Positions 37,488-46,052 are shown, counted from the stretch's first letter. The stretch: DNA of 64,000 bases from Streptococcus toyakuensis (GCF_024346585.1 NZ_AP024523.1:567001-631000); one strand, 5' to 3'. Translations and numbers: made by a program. Notes: generated from the letters alone by a model not told the origin.

Positions 37488-38138
37488 TTAGTTGATTTTC
37501 TCGACATAGAGTTGTTTGGCAATGTCCATATTCACTTGTAAATCCTCGTCTTTACTAAGGATAGTAAAGGTGTTACTGAAGCCATCAAACTGCTTGACTT
37601 GGAGCGGATCACCGATGCGAAGTGAGTGCTTATCCAGATAATGGAGAATGTCAAAACTATCGTGCACCCGAGTCAGGCGGTAGGCGCCAGCTTCCTTGAT
37701 ATCAGCTAGTGGCAGGTTATTGATTTCAACCAAGAGTTCTCCCTTGACAGGAATAGTTCCTCCATGAGGACAGGTCTTGGGAAATCCTAGCAATTTATCC
37801 AGTCTTTCCACGAACAGGTCAGAGACAGTATGTTCCAAGACCTCAGCTTCCTCGTGAATCTGGTCACTCGTATAGTTTAAATGATGAACCAGAAAAACTT
37901 CAATCAAGCGGTGTTTACGATAGAGCTCAGAGACCAATTTGAGGCCGAGGTCAGTCAGTAGATAGCCACATTCCTTGTCCTTGAGGATGAGATTTTCGCT
38001 CTTCATCCGTTTAATCATTTCAGTTACGGCAGGGGGAGAGACTTGCATGCGGGCAGCAATTTCCTTGTTGGTAATCTTATGCAAATCTATGCTAATTTCA
38101 TAAATACATTTTAGATAGTCTTCTTTATTCGGGGTCAT
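37488..38138 (-). CDS. psaR: Manganese-dependent repressor PsaR (DtxR/MntR family)
   Basis: A 216-residue DtxR-family protein. It has a winged helix-turn-helix (about 1-60, ITNKEIAARMQVSPPAVTEMIKRMKS), a metal-binding dimerisation domain (about 65-140, with HRLIEVFLVHHL and EAEVLEHTVSD) and a C-terminal FeoA/SH3-like domain (about 150-215). With Mn2+ it represses the psaBCA operon, whose promoter in this window carries the matching palindrome. It is divergent from the phosphoesterase gene, with a shared palindrome between the two -10 boxes. Confidence 0.95.
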   Translation of the reverse strand: MTPNKEDYLKCIYEISIDLHKITNKEIAARMQVSPPAVTEMIKRMKSENLILKDKECGYLLTDLGLKLVSELYRKHRLIEVFLVHHLNYTSDQIHEEAEVLEHTVSDLFVERLDKLLGFPKTCPHGGTIPVKGELLVEINNLPLADIKEAGAYRLTRVHDSFDILHYLDKHSLRIGDPLQVKQFDGFSNTFTILSKDEDLQVNMDIAKQLYVEKIN

Positions 38139-38167
38139 TCGCTTCCTCTTGTCTAATATCTTTATCT

Positions 38168-38219
38168 AGTATATCAAAAAAAGCTAGATTTCTCTAGCTG
38201 TGACTTTTTATGTTATACT
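38168..38219. promoter_or_regulatory. Divergent promoters of psaR and phosphoesterase gene with shared palindrome
   Basis: The psaR -10 is TGATATACT on the minus strand (TATACT 38168-38173). The plus-strand -10 is TGTTATACT (TATACT 38214-38219). Between them lies a perfect palindrome AGCTAGA-TTTC-TCTAGCT (38182-38199), roughly at the -35 position for both. It could be an operator or a terminator-like hairpin. Confidence 0.5.
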
Positions 38220-38249
38220 TATTGCAAGAGAAAAAACGAGGAGATGGAT

Positions 38250-39092
38250 ATGACGAAAATAGCTCTTCTTTCAGATATTCATGGAAATACCACCGCCTTG
38301 GAGGCTGTTTTGGCAGATGCTCGGCAGCTAGGAGTGGATGAATACTGGCTTCTGGGAGATATTCTCATGCCAGGGACAGGGCGTAGAAGGATTTTGGACT
38401 TGTTGGATCAACTACCGATTACGGCTAGAGTTTTGGGAAACTGGGAAGACAGTCTTTGGCATGGTGTCCGCAAGGAATTGGATAGTACTCGTCCCAGTCA
38501 ACGCTATCTCTTGCGACAGTGCCAGTATGTTTTAGAGGAAATTTCCCTAGAAGAAATTGAACTGCTCCACAATCAACCACTCCAGATTCATCGTCAGTTT
38601 GGGGATTTGACGGTGGGAATTAGCCACCATCTTCCTGATAAGAACTGGGGGAGAGAGTTGATTCATACTGGAGCGCAAGAGGATTTTGACCGCTTGGTGA
38701 CCAACCCGTCTTGTGATATTGCTGTTTATGGTCATATTCATCAGCAGTTGCTTCGTTATGGGACTGGTGGGCAATTGATTGTCAATCCAGGTTCGATTGG
38801 TCAACCTTTCTTTCTAGATGCCCAGTTGCGGAAGGACTTGCGGGCCCAGTATATGATTTTGGAGTTTGATGACAAGGGCTTGGTAGATATGGACTTCCGA
38901 CGGGTGGACTACGATGTGGCAGCTGAATTGCAGTTGGCTAAAGACCTCAAACTTCCCTATTTTGAGGTTTATTATGAAAGTCTAGTCAATGGTATCCACC
39001 ATACTCATCATCAGGAATTTCTGAGAGAATTGGCCCAGAAAGAGGGCTATGATAGGGAATTAGATGCTTGGTTGAAAAGTGGTAATAATTGA
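38250..39092 (+). CDS. Calcineurin-like metallophosphoesterase
   Basis: A 280-residue phosphoesterase of the YfcE/MPP superfamily. The metal-binding motifs are LSDIHGN (D-x-H, about 6-12), LLGDI (GD), GNWED (in place of GNHD), and GHIHQQ near residue 165. The start at 38250 is chosen because CGAGGAG ends at 38243, leaving 6 nt; an ATG at 38244 would directly abut it. The substrate is unknown; candidates include phosphodiesters or nucleotides. It overlaps the promoter of the Rrf2 regulator at its 3' end. Confidence 0.85.
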   Translation: MTKIALLSDIHGNTTALEAVLADARQLGVDEYWLLGDILMPGTGRRRILDLLDQLPITARVLGNWEDSLWHGVRKELDSTRPSQRYLLRQCQYVLEEISLEEIELLHNQPLQIHRQFGDLTVGISHHLPDKNWGRELIHTGAQEDFDRLVTNPSCDIAVYGHIHQQLLRYGTGGQLIVNPGSIGQPFFLDAQLRKDLRAQYMILEFDDKGLVDMDFRRVDYDVAAELQLAKDLKLPYFEVYYESLVNGIHHTHHQEFLRELAQKEGYDRELDAWLKSGNN

Positions 39093-39116
39093 CATTACAA
39101 CCAAAAAGGGTATAAT
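39089..39116 (+). promoter_or_regulatory. Consensus promoter of the Rrf2 regulator
   Basis: Perfect TTGACA (39089-39094) and TATAAT (39111-39116) with a 16-bp spacer, starting inside the phosphoesterase stop codon. The AGGCTAGCCT palindrome near 39136-39147 downstream of the start site is a possible autoregulatory operator. Confidence 0.85.
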
Positions 39117-39167
39117 AAAAGAAAGAGAAGAGTAGAGGTAGGCTAGCCTCGTAAAAAGGAGAAGAGT

Positions 39168-39605
39168 ATGCAAATTCCAAGTAGATTTACCATTGCGACT
39201 CATATGCTGATAATCATTGCCCTCAAGGGGAAGGAAAGCAAGGTGACCAGTGATTTTCTGGCTGCTAGTGTCGGGGTCAATCCTGTCATTATCAGAAAGA
39301 CCTTGTCCCAGTTGAAGAAGGCTGAACTGATTTCAGTAGCGCGCGGAACAGGGGGAACAGAGATTGTTAAGGATCTCAAAGACATTAGTCTTTTAGATGT
39401 TTATCAAGCGGTCGAATGTCTTGGTAAGACAGGCCAACTCTTTAGTTTTCATGACAATCCAAATCCAAATTGCCCAGTTGGAGCTCATATTCATGATGTT
39501 TTGGATCAAAAATTGGAGAGAATCCAGCTGGCTATGGAGGCTGAACTTGGTCAGACCAGTCTAGAGCAAGTCGTGGCTGATGCAGAGAGTCAGATGAAGG
39601 AGTGA
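39168..39605 (+). CDS. Rrf2-family transcriptional regulator
   Basis: A 145-residue winged-helix regulator of the Rrf2 family, with the HTH at about 25-65 (SDFLAASVGVNPVIIRKTLSQL) and the RGTGG wing. Iron-sulfur members use three conserved cysteines; only two isolated cysteines (ECLGKT and NPNCPVG) are seen here, so an Fe-S cluster is doubtful and a YwgB/YwnA-like thiol or ligand sensor is more likely. It has a strong promoter of its own and ends in a terminator interrupted by a RUP element. Confidence 0.88.
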   Translation: MQIPSRFTIATHMLIIIALKGKESKVTSDFLAASVGVNPVIIRKTLSQLKKAELISVARGTGGTEIVKDLKDISLLDVYQAVECLGKTGQLFSFHDNPNPNCPVGAHIHDVLDQKLERIQLAMEAELGQTSLEQVVADAESQMKE

Positions 39606-39621
39606 TTTTTTCTTTAAAACA

Positions 39622-39777
39622 AAAAAGCTTATGAAAAGGTTTTTATACTCAATGAAAATCAAAAAGCAAACTAGGAAGCTAGCCGCAGGTTGCTCAAAGC
39701 ACAGCTTTGAGGTTGCAGATAAAGCTGACGTGGTTTGAAGAGATTTTCGAAGAGTATTACCTTTTCATAAGCTTTTT
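39622..39777. terminator. Bidirectional terminator split by a RUP element
   Basis: The 19-nt arms AAAAAGCTTATGAAAAGGT (39622-39640) and its perfect complement (39759-39777) flank the RUP at 39646-39756. Without the RUP the arms would form a perfect hairpin with a short loop between the convergent Rrf2 and DUF2974 genes. Confidence 0.85.
39646..39756 (+). repeat. RUP element, copy 2
   Basis: About 111 bp from TACTCAATGAAAATC to GATTTTCGAAGAGTA with imperfect terminal inverted repeats, inserted in the terminator loop. TA is present at both edges. Confidence 0.87.
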
Positions 39778-40849
39778 ATCTATTTTTCCAGGCTTGGTAA
39801 CGGGTATCAATCAATAACTGGGTGAGGCGTCCCATGGTTTCTCTTTTTTTTGGAGTGAGGGATTGAGCTTGGACGAAGAGATGACGAATGTGTTCGATAG
39901 CCTTGAAGGAAGACAGGTCATTGATGGATCTAATCCCAGCATCTAGAATGGTGCCAAAGAAGAGGTCGAAGTAGAGCTGGAGTTCTTCATCAGGGACTGT
40001 GGCCACCCACTCCTTGAAGGTTGTGTCGACTTGTTGACTATCACTATTAGTCTTATCTAGTTGAACGAAGTGTTTGTCCTCAATTTGCCAACTAAAGGTA
40101 TCGTGCTGGGCAATACCACCCAAGGCAGTACTGTGAACGATGATTTGGTGGGCAGGGATTTCCAACATCATACCGATAATGGAACCTTGTGGAATAAAGA
40201 CCTTGGTTCTATCCATTATCCTTTGATAGCCCTCGGTTTGTGTCAATTCTTTGTGGAGACCAGGCGCATCAAAGGTATAAACTGCTGTGATTTGATTTTG
40301 CAAGCTTTGCTCAATTTGACTAGCAGCATAGATGGCTAGATTTCCTCCCTTGGAATGCCCAGCCAGAATGACCTTTTGCTTAGGATGTTGGGCAAAAAAG
40401 TTCTTTAAATAGCGAATGGCGTGCTTTTGAGCAGGAATTTCCTTCATATAGGTCAGGTGGAAATCTTCCTTCCAACCAATAATACTATCATCTGTACCTC
40501 GAAAAACAATCAGATAGGTATCGAGAGTGAGGCGGTAGGTCATAGCCGCAAATTGCTTTTGCAGCTCAGGGTCGATGTCGTTGATAAAATGGGAGAGTTT
40601 GCAATTTTTGAAGCGTTTGTGTTGAGCTAGTTCATCTAATAGCTGGAGGCGATTTTTGCTGGTCAACATGTTAGGTTCTCTTGGAACCTGAGGTGCCAGT
40701 TCTAAAAGTCGCTGAGGAGCTGTGGAGACCAGATTATCAAAGGAGAGGTAGGTGATTTCTGTTAAGGCTAGAATGTCTAACTCATTCAAAGGAAGGTCGT
40801 AAAAGGAATCGTATGCGACATCTTTCAGATAGTCAAAAATATTGGCCAT
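39776..40849 (-). CDS. DUF2974 (Mbeg1-like) alpha/beta hydrolase
   Basis: A 357-residue cytosolic protein. The nucleophile elbow is ILAGHSKGGNLAIYAA (G-H-S-K-G, about 163-178), following YLIVFRGTDDSIIGWKEDF, as in Mbeg1-like (DUF2974) proteins with a lipase-like fold. There is no signal peptide or membrane helix. A lipase or esterase function is a fold inference only. It converges on the Rrf2 gene and uses the RUP-split terminator; the start is preceded by AGGAGC. Confidence 0.85.
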   Translation of the reverse strand: MANIFDYLKDVAYDSFYDLPLNELDILALTEITYLSFDNLVSTAPQRLLELAPQVPREPNMLTSKNRLQLLDELAQHKRFKNCKLSHFINDIDPELQKQFAAMTYRLTLDTYLIVFRGTDDSIIGWKEDFHLTYMKEIPAQKHAIRYLKNFFAQHPKQKVILAGHSKGGNLAIYAASQIEQSLQNQITAVYTFDAPGLHKELTQTEGYQRIMDRTKVFIPQGSIIGMMLEIPAHQIIVHSTALGGIAQHDTFSWQIEDKHFVQLDKTNSDSQQVDTTFKEWVATVPDEELQLYFDLFFGTILDAGIRSINDLSSFKAIEHIRHLFVQAQSLTPKKRETMGRLTQLLIDTRYQAWKNR

Positions 40850-40975
40850 AAGAGCTCCTTTCTTTTCTTTATCTTATCAAATTTCCCTCAAATTAGCTAG
40901 TCGGCTTGCCTATATCTGCTGGTTAAAAACAAGCTCTTTCAAATTCAGTTTCAGACCTTCGAGCATGGAAAAATC

Positions 40976-40984
40976 TGTTATAAT
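40976..40984 (+). promoter_or_regulatory. Extended -10 promoter of the two-component system
   Basis: TGTTATAAT (TATAAT 40979-40984) 20 nt before the response regulator start; no clear -35. Confidence 0.55.
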
Positions 40985-41003
40985 AATAGAAAAGGAGGAG
41001 CGC

Positions 41004-41681
41004 ATGCACAAGATTTTATTAGTAGAAGATGATCAGGTCATTCGTCAACAGGTCGGGAAAATGCTCTCTGAATGGGGATTTGAAGTGGTCCTGGTAGAAG
41101 ACTTTATGGAAGTTTTGAGTCTATTTGTTCAGTCGGAACCTCATCTGGTCCTAATGGATATTGGACTGCCTTTGTTTAATGGTTATCACTGGTGTCAGGA
41201 GATTCGCAAGATTTCCAAGGTCCCCATCATGTTTCTGTCTTCGAGAGACCAGGCTATGGATATTGTCATGGCAATCAATATGGGGGCGGATGACTTTGTG
41301 ACCAAGCCTTTTGACCAGCAGGTTCTTTTAGCTAAGGTTCAGGGCTTGTTGCGTCGTTCCTATGAGTTTGGGCGTGACGAGAGTTTACTGGAATATGCTG
41401 GTGTTATCCTCAATACCAAATCCATGGATGTGCATTATCAAGGCCAAGTCTTGAATTTGACCAAGAACGAATTCCAGATTTTACGCGTTTTGTTTGAGCA
41501 TGCGGGCAATATTGTAGCGCGTGATGACCTCATGCGGGAGCTTTGGAACAGTGACTTTTTCATTGATGATAATACTCTCTCTGTCAATGTGGCTCGTTTG
41601 CGTAAAAAATTGGAAGAGCAGGGCTTGGTAGGATTTATCGAGACCAAGAAAGGAATAGGGTACGGACTGAAGCATGCTTGA
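41004..41681 (+). CDS. bceR: OmpR-family response regulator (BceR-like)
   Basis: A 225-residue regulator. The receiver domain has the acidic pair EDD (about 8-10), phospho-acceptor Asp in LVLMDIGLP (about 53), Ser/Thr in MFLSSRD and Lys in VTKPFD. A winged-helix Trans_reg_C domain (about 130-225) follows. AAAGGAGGAG precedes the ATG at 41004; the frame is open far upstream (to 40842) but without translation signals. With its partner kinase it resembles BceRS antimicrobial-peptide sensing pairs. The kinase start overlaps its stop by 8 bp. Confidence 0.93.
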   Translation: MHKILLVEDDQVIRQQVGKMLSEWGFEVVLVEDFMEVLSLFVQSEPHLVLMDIGLPLFNGYHWCQEIRKISKVPIMFLSSRDQAMDIVMAINMGADDFVTKPFDQQVLLAKVQGLLRRSYEFGRDESLLEYAGVILNTKSMDVHYQGQVLNLTKNEFQILRVLFEHAGNIVARDDLMRELWNSDFFIDDNTLSVNVARLRKKLEEQGLVGFIETKKGIGYGLKHA

Positions 41682-42648
41682 TTGGAAACAATTTTTTCTA
41701 GCCTATCTGCGCTCCCGTAGTCGCCTGTTTGTCTATCTGCTTTCTTTGACGTTTCTGGTTTTGCTCTTTCAGTTTTTATTCGCAAGTTTAGGAACTTACT
41801 TTCTCTACTTTTTCCTCTTGTGTTGCTTTGTAACCATCTTATTTTTCACTTGGGACATATTGGCGGAGATGCAGGTCTATCGTCAGGAACTTCTCTATGG
41901 TGAGAGGGAAGCCAAGTCTCCTTTGGAAAGAGCCTTGGCTGAAAAATTAGAAGCGCGTGAGATGGAACTTTATCAGCAGAGATCAGATTCAGAAAGAAAA
42001 CTGACGGATTTGCTGGATTACTATACCTTGTGGGTCCATCAGATTAAGACCCCCATTGCAGCTAGTCAACTCTTAGTTGCAGAAGTAGCCGACCGCCAAC
42101 TGAAGCAGCAATTAGAACAGGAAATTTTCAAGATTGATTCCTATACCAATCTAGTTTTACAGTACCTGCGTTTAGAAAGTTTCCATGATGATTTGGTCTT
42201 AAAGCAGGTTCAAATTGAGGATCTGGTTAAGGAAATAATTCGTAAATATGCTCTTTTCTTTATTCAAAAAGGACTAAATGTCAATCTACATGACCTTGAT
42301 AAAGAAATCGTAACGGATAAAAAGTGGCTACTAGTGGTCATTGAGCAAATCATTTCAAACAGTCTCAAGTACACTAAGGAAGGTGGTCTGGAGATTTATA
42401 TGTACGGGCAAGAGCTTTGTATCAAGGATACAGGAATCGGGATAAAAAACAGTGATGTCCTCCGAGTCTTTGAACGTGGCTTTTCAGGGTATAATGGACG
42501 CCTAACCCAGCAGTCATCTGGACTTGGACTTTACCTATCTAAGAAAATTTCTGAAGAACTGGGGCACCAGATTCGCATCGAGTCTGAGGTCGGAAAAGGA
42601 ACGACAGTGCGGATTCGGTTTGCTCAAGTGAACCTAGTCCTTGAGTGA
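41674..42648 (+). CDS. bceS: Intramembrane-sensing histidine kinase (BceS-like)
   Basis: A 324-residue kinase with only two membrane helices (about 15-35 and 38-60) and almost no extracytoplasmic loop, the hallmark of intramembrane-sensing BceS kinases. The H-box is LWVHQIKTPIAA (about 122-133), with N-box IISNSLKYT, G1 DTGIGI and G2 SSGLGLYLS. Such kinases normally sense through a BceAB transporter; none is encoded next to it here. In pneumococcus the corresponding pair (TCS01) acts with a transporter elsewhere on the chromosome, from memory. Confidence 0.92.
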   Translation: MLDWKQFFLAYLRSRSRLFVYLLSLTFLVLLFQFLFASLGTYFLYFFLLCCFVTILFFTWDILAEMQVYRQELLYGEREAKSPLERALAEKLEAREMELYQQRSDSERKLTDLLDYYTLWVHQIKTPIAASQLLVAEVADRQLKQQLEQEIFKIDSYTNLVLQYLRLESFHDDLVLKQVQIEDLVKEIIRKYALFFIQKGLNVNLHDLDKEIVTDKKWLLVVIEQIISNSLKYTKEGGLEIYMYGQELCIKDTGIGIKNSDVLRVFERGFSGYNGRLTQQSSGLGLYLSKKISEELGHQIRIESEVGKGTTVRIRFAQVNLVLE

Positions 42649-42656
42649 GAAGAGAC

Positions 42657-42684
42657 GAAAAAGCCTCCGGACTGGAGGCTTTTG
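42657..42684. terminator. Bidirectional terminator between bceS and thrS
   Basis: A perfect AAAAGCCTCC / GGAGGCTTTT stem (42659-42668 with 42674-42683) with A/T tails on both sides. Confidence 0.85.
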
Positions 42685-42694
42685 TGCTAGGTTC

Positions 42695-44638
42695 TTATTT
42701 CTCAACGCGTGATTTGTTGGCGATATCAGCTAGGATAGCTTGAACAAAATCATCTACTGAGACAGTTTGTGTTTCTTTTTGACCGTAGCGACGAACGTTA
42801 ACAGTTCCGTCTTCCATTTCCTTGTCCCCAACAATCAATTGGTAAGGAATCTTGCTTGTTTGTGAAGCACGGATCTTGAACTGCATTTTTTCATTGCGCT
42901 CATCTACGTCTGCACGAACACCACGGTCACGGAGTTTCTTCGCTACTTCCCATGCGTAGTCCACGTGTTTTTCGTTAGATACTGGGATGAGGGTTACTTG
43001 GTGTGGTGCAAGCCATGTTGGGAAAGCACCTTTGTAGTTCTCAATCAAGATAGCTGTGAAGCGTTCCATAGTTGAGATAACTCCACGGTGAATCATAACT
43101 GGACGGTGCTCTTCGCCATCAGCTCCGATGTATTTAAGGTCGAAGCGTTCTGGAAGCAAGAAGTCAAGTTGGATAGTAGAAAGGGTTTCTTCTTTTCCAA
43201 GAGCGGTCTTAACTTGAATATCCAATTTTGGTCCGTAGAAGGCTGCTTCACCTTCGGCTTCAAAGTAGTCCGCGCCCATTTCATCAAGGGCTGCACGAAG
43301 CATGGTTTGAGCATTTTCCCACATTTCATCGTTATCAAAGTACTTGTGAGTATCTTGAGGGTCACGAAGAGAGAGGCGGAAGCGGTATTCAGTCAAGTTG
43401 AAGTCTTCATAAACATCGATAATCAACTGAAGAGCACGTTGGAATTCTTCTTGGATTTGTTCTGGAGTCACAAAGAGGTGACCGTCGTTAAGAGACATTT
43501 CACGCACACGTTGAAGACCAGTGAGGGCACCAGATTTTTCATAACGGTGCATCATACCGATTTCGGCGATACGGATTGGCAATTCACGGTATGAGTGAAC
43601 ATGGTGTTTGAAGACTTGGATGTGGTGCGGGCAGTTCATTGGACGAAGGACAAATTCTTCCCCGTCACCCATATCCATAGTTGGGAACATGTCTTCTTGG
43701 TAATGATCCCAGTGACCAGAAGTCTTGTAAAGTTCAACAGAAGCAAGTGGTGGAGTGTAGACGTGTTGGTAGCCAGAAGCTAGCTCTTTGTCTACGATGT
43801 AGCGTTCCAACTCACGACGAATAGTCGCACCATTTGGCAACCAGAATGGCAAACCTTGACCAACCTCTTGAGAAATCATAAAGAGGTCAAGCTCTTTACC
43901 AAGTTTACGGTGGTCACGTTCCTTAGCTTCTTCACGCATTTGAAGGTAGTTTTTCAAGTCTTTCTTGTCAAACCAAGCTGTACCATAGATACGTTGCATC
44001 ATAGCGTTATCGCTATTTCCACGCCAGTAAGCACCTGCTACATGGAGAAGGTGGAAGATTTGGATACGACCTGTTGATGGGACGTGTGGGCCACGGCAAA
44101 GGTCTACATATTCACCCTGACGATAGATAGTCAAACCGCCTTCGTCTTCTGAGTGTTCTTCAATCAATTCCAACTTGTAAGGGTCGTTTTTGAAGATTTC
44201 ACGTGCCTCGTCTTTAGTAACTTCTTCACGGATTGATGGGAAGTTTTCTTTGACGATTTTTTGCATTTCTTCTTCGATACGAGGAAGGTCTTCGTTAGAG
44301 ATTTGACCAGCTGTGTTGTCAGTATCGTAGTAGAAACCATCTTCGATGGCTGGACCAACTCCCAAGTGAATGTCTGGGAAAAGACGACGAGCTGCTTGGG
44401 CGAACAAGTGAGCGGCTGAGTGACGCAAGATTGGAAGGGCATCTTCATGATCAGGTGTCACAATTTCGATGCTTCCATCTTCAGTGATAGCACGAGTAGT
44501 GTCGATGAGCTTGCCGTTGAATTTACCAGCCAAGGCCTTTTTAGCTAGAGAATTGCTGATAGATTGGGCAATTTCAAAAGTTGTAACGCCAGATTCGAAT
44601 TCACGAACAGCGCCATCTGGGAAAGTAATGTTAATCAT
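42695..44638 (-). CDS. thrS: Threonyl-tRNA synthetase
   Basis: A 647-residue class II synthetase with TGS domain (about 1-60), editing domain with [10 protein letters not shown] (about 73-82) and the HEEX-type second motif, and a catalytic core with [14 protein letters not shown] and [17 protein letters not shown] (motif 2). A C-terminal anticodon-binding domain (about 545-640) follows. The start at 44638 gives the normal [11 protein letters not shown] and is preceded by AAGGAGAA; the frame is open upstream through the terminator of the leader. Expression is controlled by the T-box leader. Confidence 0.98.
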   Translation of the reverse strand: MINITFPDGAVREFESGVTTFEIAQSISNSLAKKALAGKFNGKLIDTTRAITEDGSIEIVTPDHEDALPILRHSAAHLFAQAARRLFPDIHLGVGPAIEDGFYYDTDNTAGQISNEDLPRIEEEMQKIVKENFPSIREEVTKDEAREIFKNDPYKLELIEEHSEDEGGLTIYRQGEYVDLCRGPHVPSTGRIQIFHLLHVAGAYWRGNSDNAMMQRIYGTAWFDKKDLKNYLQMREEAKERDHRKLGKELDLFMISQEVGQGLPFWLPNGATIRRELERYIVDKELASGYQHVYTPPLASVELYKTSGHWDHYQEDMFPTMDMGDGEEFVLRPMNCPHHIQVFKHHVHSYRELPIRIAEIGMMHRYEKSGALTGLQRVREMSLNDGHLFVTPEQIQEEFQRALQLIIDVYEDFNLTEYRFRLSLRDPQDTHKYFDNDEMWENAQTMLRAALDEMGADYFEAEGEAAFYGPKLDIQVKTALGKEETLSTIQLDFLLPERFDLKYIGADGEEHRPVMIHRGVISTMERFTAILIENYKGAFPTWLAPHQVTLIPVSNEKHVDYAWEVAKKLRDRGVRADVDERNEKMQFKIRASQTSKIPYQLIVGDKEMEDGTVNVRRYGQKETQTVSVDDFVQAILADIANKSRVEK

Positions 44639-44726
44639 GATGTTCTCCTTACTTATATTATTGACGAATGTGTTAACCCTATTCTGAAAACAGGGACAGA
44701 GGATTGTGAAAGATAGAAAAACAAAA

Positions 44727-44930
44727 AGCGACATCCTCGAAAGGACGTCGCAACGTGGTTCCACCTTCATTTATGTTCCTCAAAAAAGAGGGACACCTCT
44801 GATTGGCTCTAACGTGGCCACCGTTTTATGTTTTCATAAAAAACTCAAGAGTAGTATCAGTTTAGGCCTCCTATGCGTTTCCAGCAACCACGCACTCTCT
44901 AGTAGAAAGGGACTAAGTGACTTGTCTCTA
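44727..44930 (-). promoter_or_regulatory. T-box leader of thrS
   Basis: The minus strand has the T-box motif AAGGTGGAACCACG (44754-44767), overlapped by the terminator GCGACGTCC..GGATGTCGC plus T run (44727-44751). Upstream structured sequence to about 44930 would form Stem I. I could not assign the Thr specifier codon with certainty. Confidence 0.88.
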
Positions 44931-44936
44931 TGGATT

Positions 44937-44964
44937 ATTATAGCATGATTGTGAGATTTTTCAA
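44937..44964 (-). promoter_or_regulatory. Promoter of the thrS leader
   Basis: On the minus strand TTGAAA (44959-44964), a 16-bp spacer and TATAAT (44937-44942) with TG one base upstream. The -35 overlaps the stop codon of the upstream gene. Confidence 0.75.
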
Positions 44965-45335
44965 GGATTTTGTGAAAGTTTTTTGTTTTTCATTTTTTGT
45001 AGAATATGCTTGATGCCAATACCGGAAGCCATGCCCACCAGAGCAAAGATTTCATAGGCTAAAAAGTAAAACCAGATAAATTCACCGAAGGTTATGATAG
45101 TAAAGCAAAAGAGCAGTCCGTTACCAATTAACCACCAAAGTGAGAAACGGAAACGGTAGCTATAGAGTAGCGATATAATCAAGATTACCAGAGGTGTAAA
45201 GAAGAGAAGATTGTTTATACAGAGTCCCTTGAGTGTAAGGGGGTCAGAAACAACTAGCAAGACCAACTCATAAAGTGGCCAATAAAAGAAAAATATGACC
45301 AGATAGTAGGGGAGATGGGAATAGAATCTACGCAT
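44961..45335 (-). CDS. Small integral membrane protein of unknown function
   Basis: A 124-residue protein with four predicted membrane helices (about 10-30, 40-60, 66-85 and 88-110) and a basic tail (KMKNKKLSQNP). No family is recognised. The ATG at 45335 is favoured because a GAGGTG ribosome site at 45342-45348 lies 6 nt upstream; the in-frame GTG at 45344 is part of that site. It stands upstream of thrS on the same strand, but thrS has its own promoter. Confidence 0.65.
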   Translation of the reverse strand: MRRFYSHLPYYLVIFFFYWPLYELVLLVVSDPLTLKGLCINNLLFFTPLVILIISLLYSYRFRFSLWWLIGNGLLFCFTIITFGEFIWFYFLAYEIFALVGMASGIGIKHILQKMKNKKLSQNP

Positions 45336-45420
45336 GATAATCACCTCGTTTTAAAAAACAGACAACTTGGATTTCTTGCTATGATTGTTATAGCATGTTT
45401 AAAACAAGAAAGTAAATCTG

Positions 45421-45449
45421 TTGACAAAGAAGTTAGTTATTGGTAGAAT
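45421..45449 (+). promoter_or_regulatory. Strong promoter of rpsO
   Basis: TTGACA (45421-45426), 17-bp spacer, TAGAAT (45444-45449) with TG at 45441-45442. Confidence 0.85.
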
Positions 45450-45480
45450 AGGGATTGTCGTAAAGACAAATAACTTCTTC

Positions 45481-45521
45481 TTGGTTACAGGCATGCCAAC
45501 CTGTCACTCGGATGAAGCCAA
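45481..45521 (+). promoter_or_regulatory. Structured rpsO leader (possible S15 autoregulation site)
   Basis: TTGGTT (45481-45486) can pair with AGCCAA (45516-45521) and, inside, ACAGG (45487-45491) with CCTGT (45500-45504). A competing GGTT/AACC pairing is possible. It lies just before the ribosome site, where S15 leaders usually act; binding is inferred. Confidence 0.4.
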
Positions 45522-45539
45522 ATAAAAAGGAGAAACATC

Positions 45540-45809
45540 ATGGCAATCTCAAAAGAGAAAAAAAATGAAATCATCGCACAATATGCACGTCACGAAGGTG
45601 ATACAGGTTCAGTAGAGGTTCAAGTTGCTGTCCTTACTTGGGAAATCAACCACCTTAACGAACACATCAAACAACACAAAAAAGACCACGCTACTTACCG
45701 TGGATTGATGAAAAAAATCGGTCGCCGTCGTAACTTGCTTGCATACTTGCGTAAAAACGACGTTAACCGTTACCGTGAGTTGATCAACTCTCTAGGACTT
45801 CGTCGCTAA
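45540..45809 (+). CDS. rpsO: 30S ribosomal protein S15
   Basis: An 89-residue S15 of normal length, with the conserved [13 protein letters not shown] (about 18-30) and the rRNA-binding end [19 protein letters not shown]. It binds the central domain of 16S rRNA early in 30S assembly. A strong promoter, a structured leader and AAAGGAG precede it. Codon use is that of a highly expressed gene. Confidence 0.98.
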   Translation: MAISKEKKNEIIAQYARHEGDTGSVEVQVAVLTWEINHLNEHIKQHKKDHATYRGLMKKIGRRRNLLAYLRKNDVNRYRELINSLGLRR

Positions 45810-45822
45810 TTCAAGATACAAA

Positions 45823-45913
45823 GGCCGTCAAAAGCACAAAGCAAAAATAGGAAAATTGACGAAGAAACTTCAGTTTCTAGGAAATTTTATCTTTTTTGCC
45901 AAGTGCTTAGGCC
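45823..45913. repeat. Long imperfect hairpin downstream of rpsO
   Basis: GGCC..AAGCAC (45823-45837) pairs with GTGCTT.GGCC (45903-45913). Inside, GCAAAAATAG.AAAATT (45841-45857) pairs with AATTTT.TCTTTTTTGC. Together they make a roughly 90-nt rod. No reading frame is present. The 813-bp gap between rpsO and cadD also holds terminators, direct repeats, the cadD promoter and a leader peptide, listed separately; for 46085-46225 and 46284-46361 I see nothing else definite. Confidence 0.45.
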
Positions 45914-45941
45914 GTGTTCAATTGAGCATATCTTGATAATG

Positions 45942-45970
45942 AAGCTACTCTAAATTGGGTAGCTTTTTTA
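45942..45970 (+). terminator. Terminator downstream of rpsO
   Basis: AAGCTAC (45942-45948) / GTAGCTT (45959-45965) plus a T run, the likely end of the rpsO transcript. Confidence 0.7.
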
Positions 45971-45973
45971 CTT

Positions 45974-46028
45974 TTGTCACCTTACCTTGATATGCTCAAG
46001 TATAATCTTTGGTTACGGTTCCTAGCAC
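45974..46028 (+). repeat. 55-bp direct repeat A, left copy
   Basis: Matches 47314-47368 at about 50 of 55 positions and ends in GGTTACGGTTCCTAGCAC in both. The two copies frame the cadD region. Confidence 0.85.
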
Positions 46029-46052
46029 TGTAAGGTAAAATAAACCAGAATG

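Noticed and set aside
43088..43594. 168-residue plus-strand open frame over thrS
   Set aside because: Antisense shadow of the catalytic core of thrS; composition is not protein-like.
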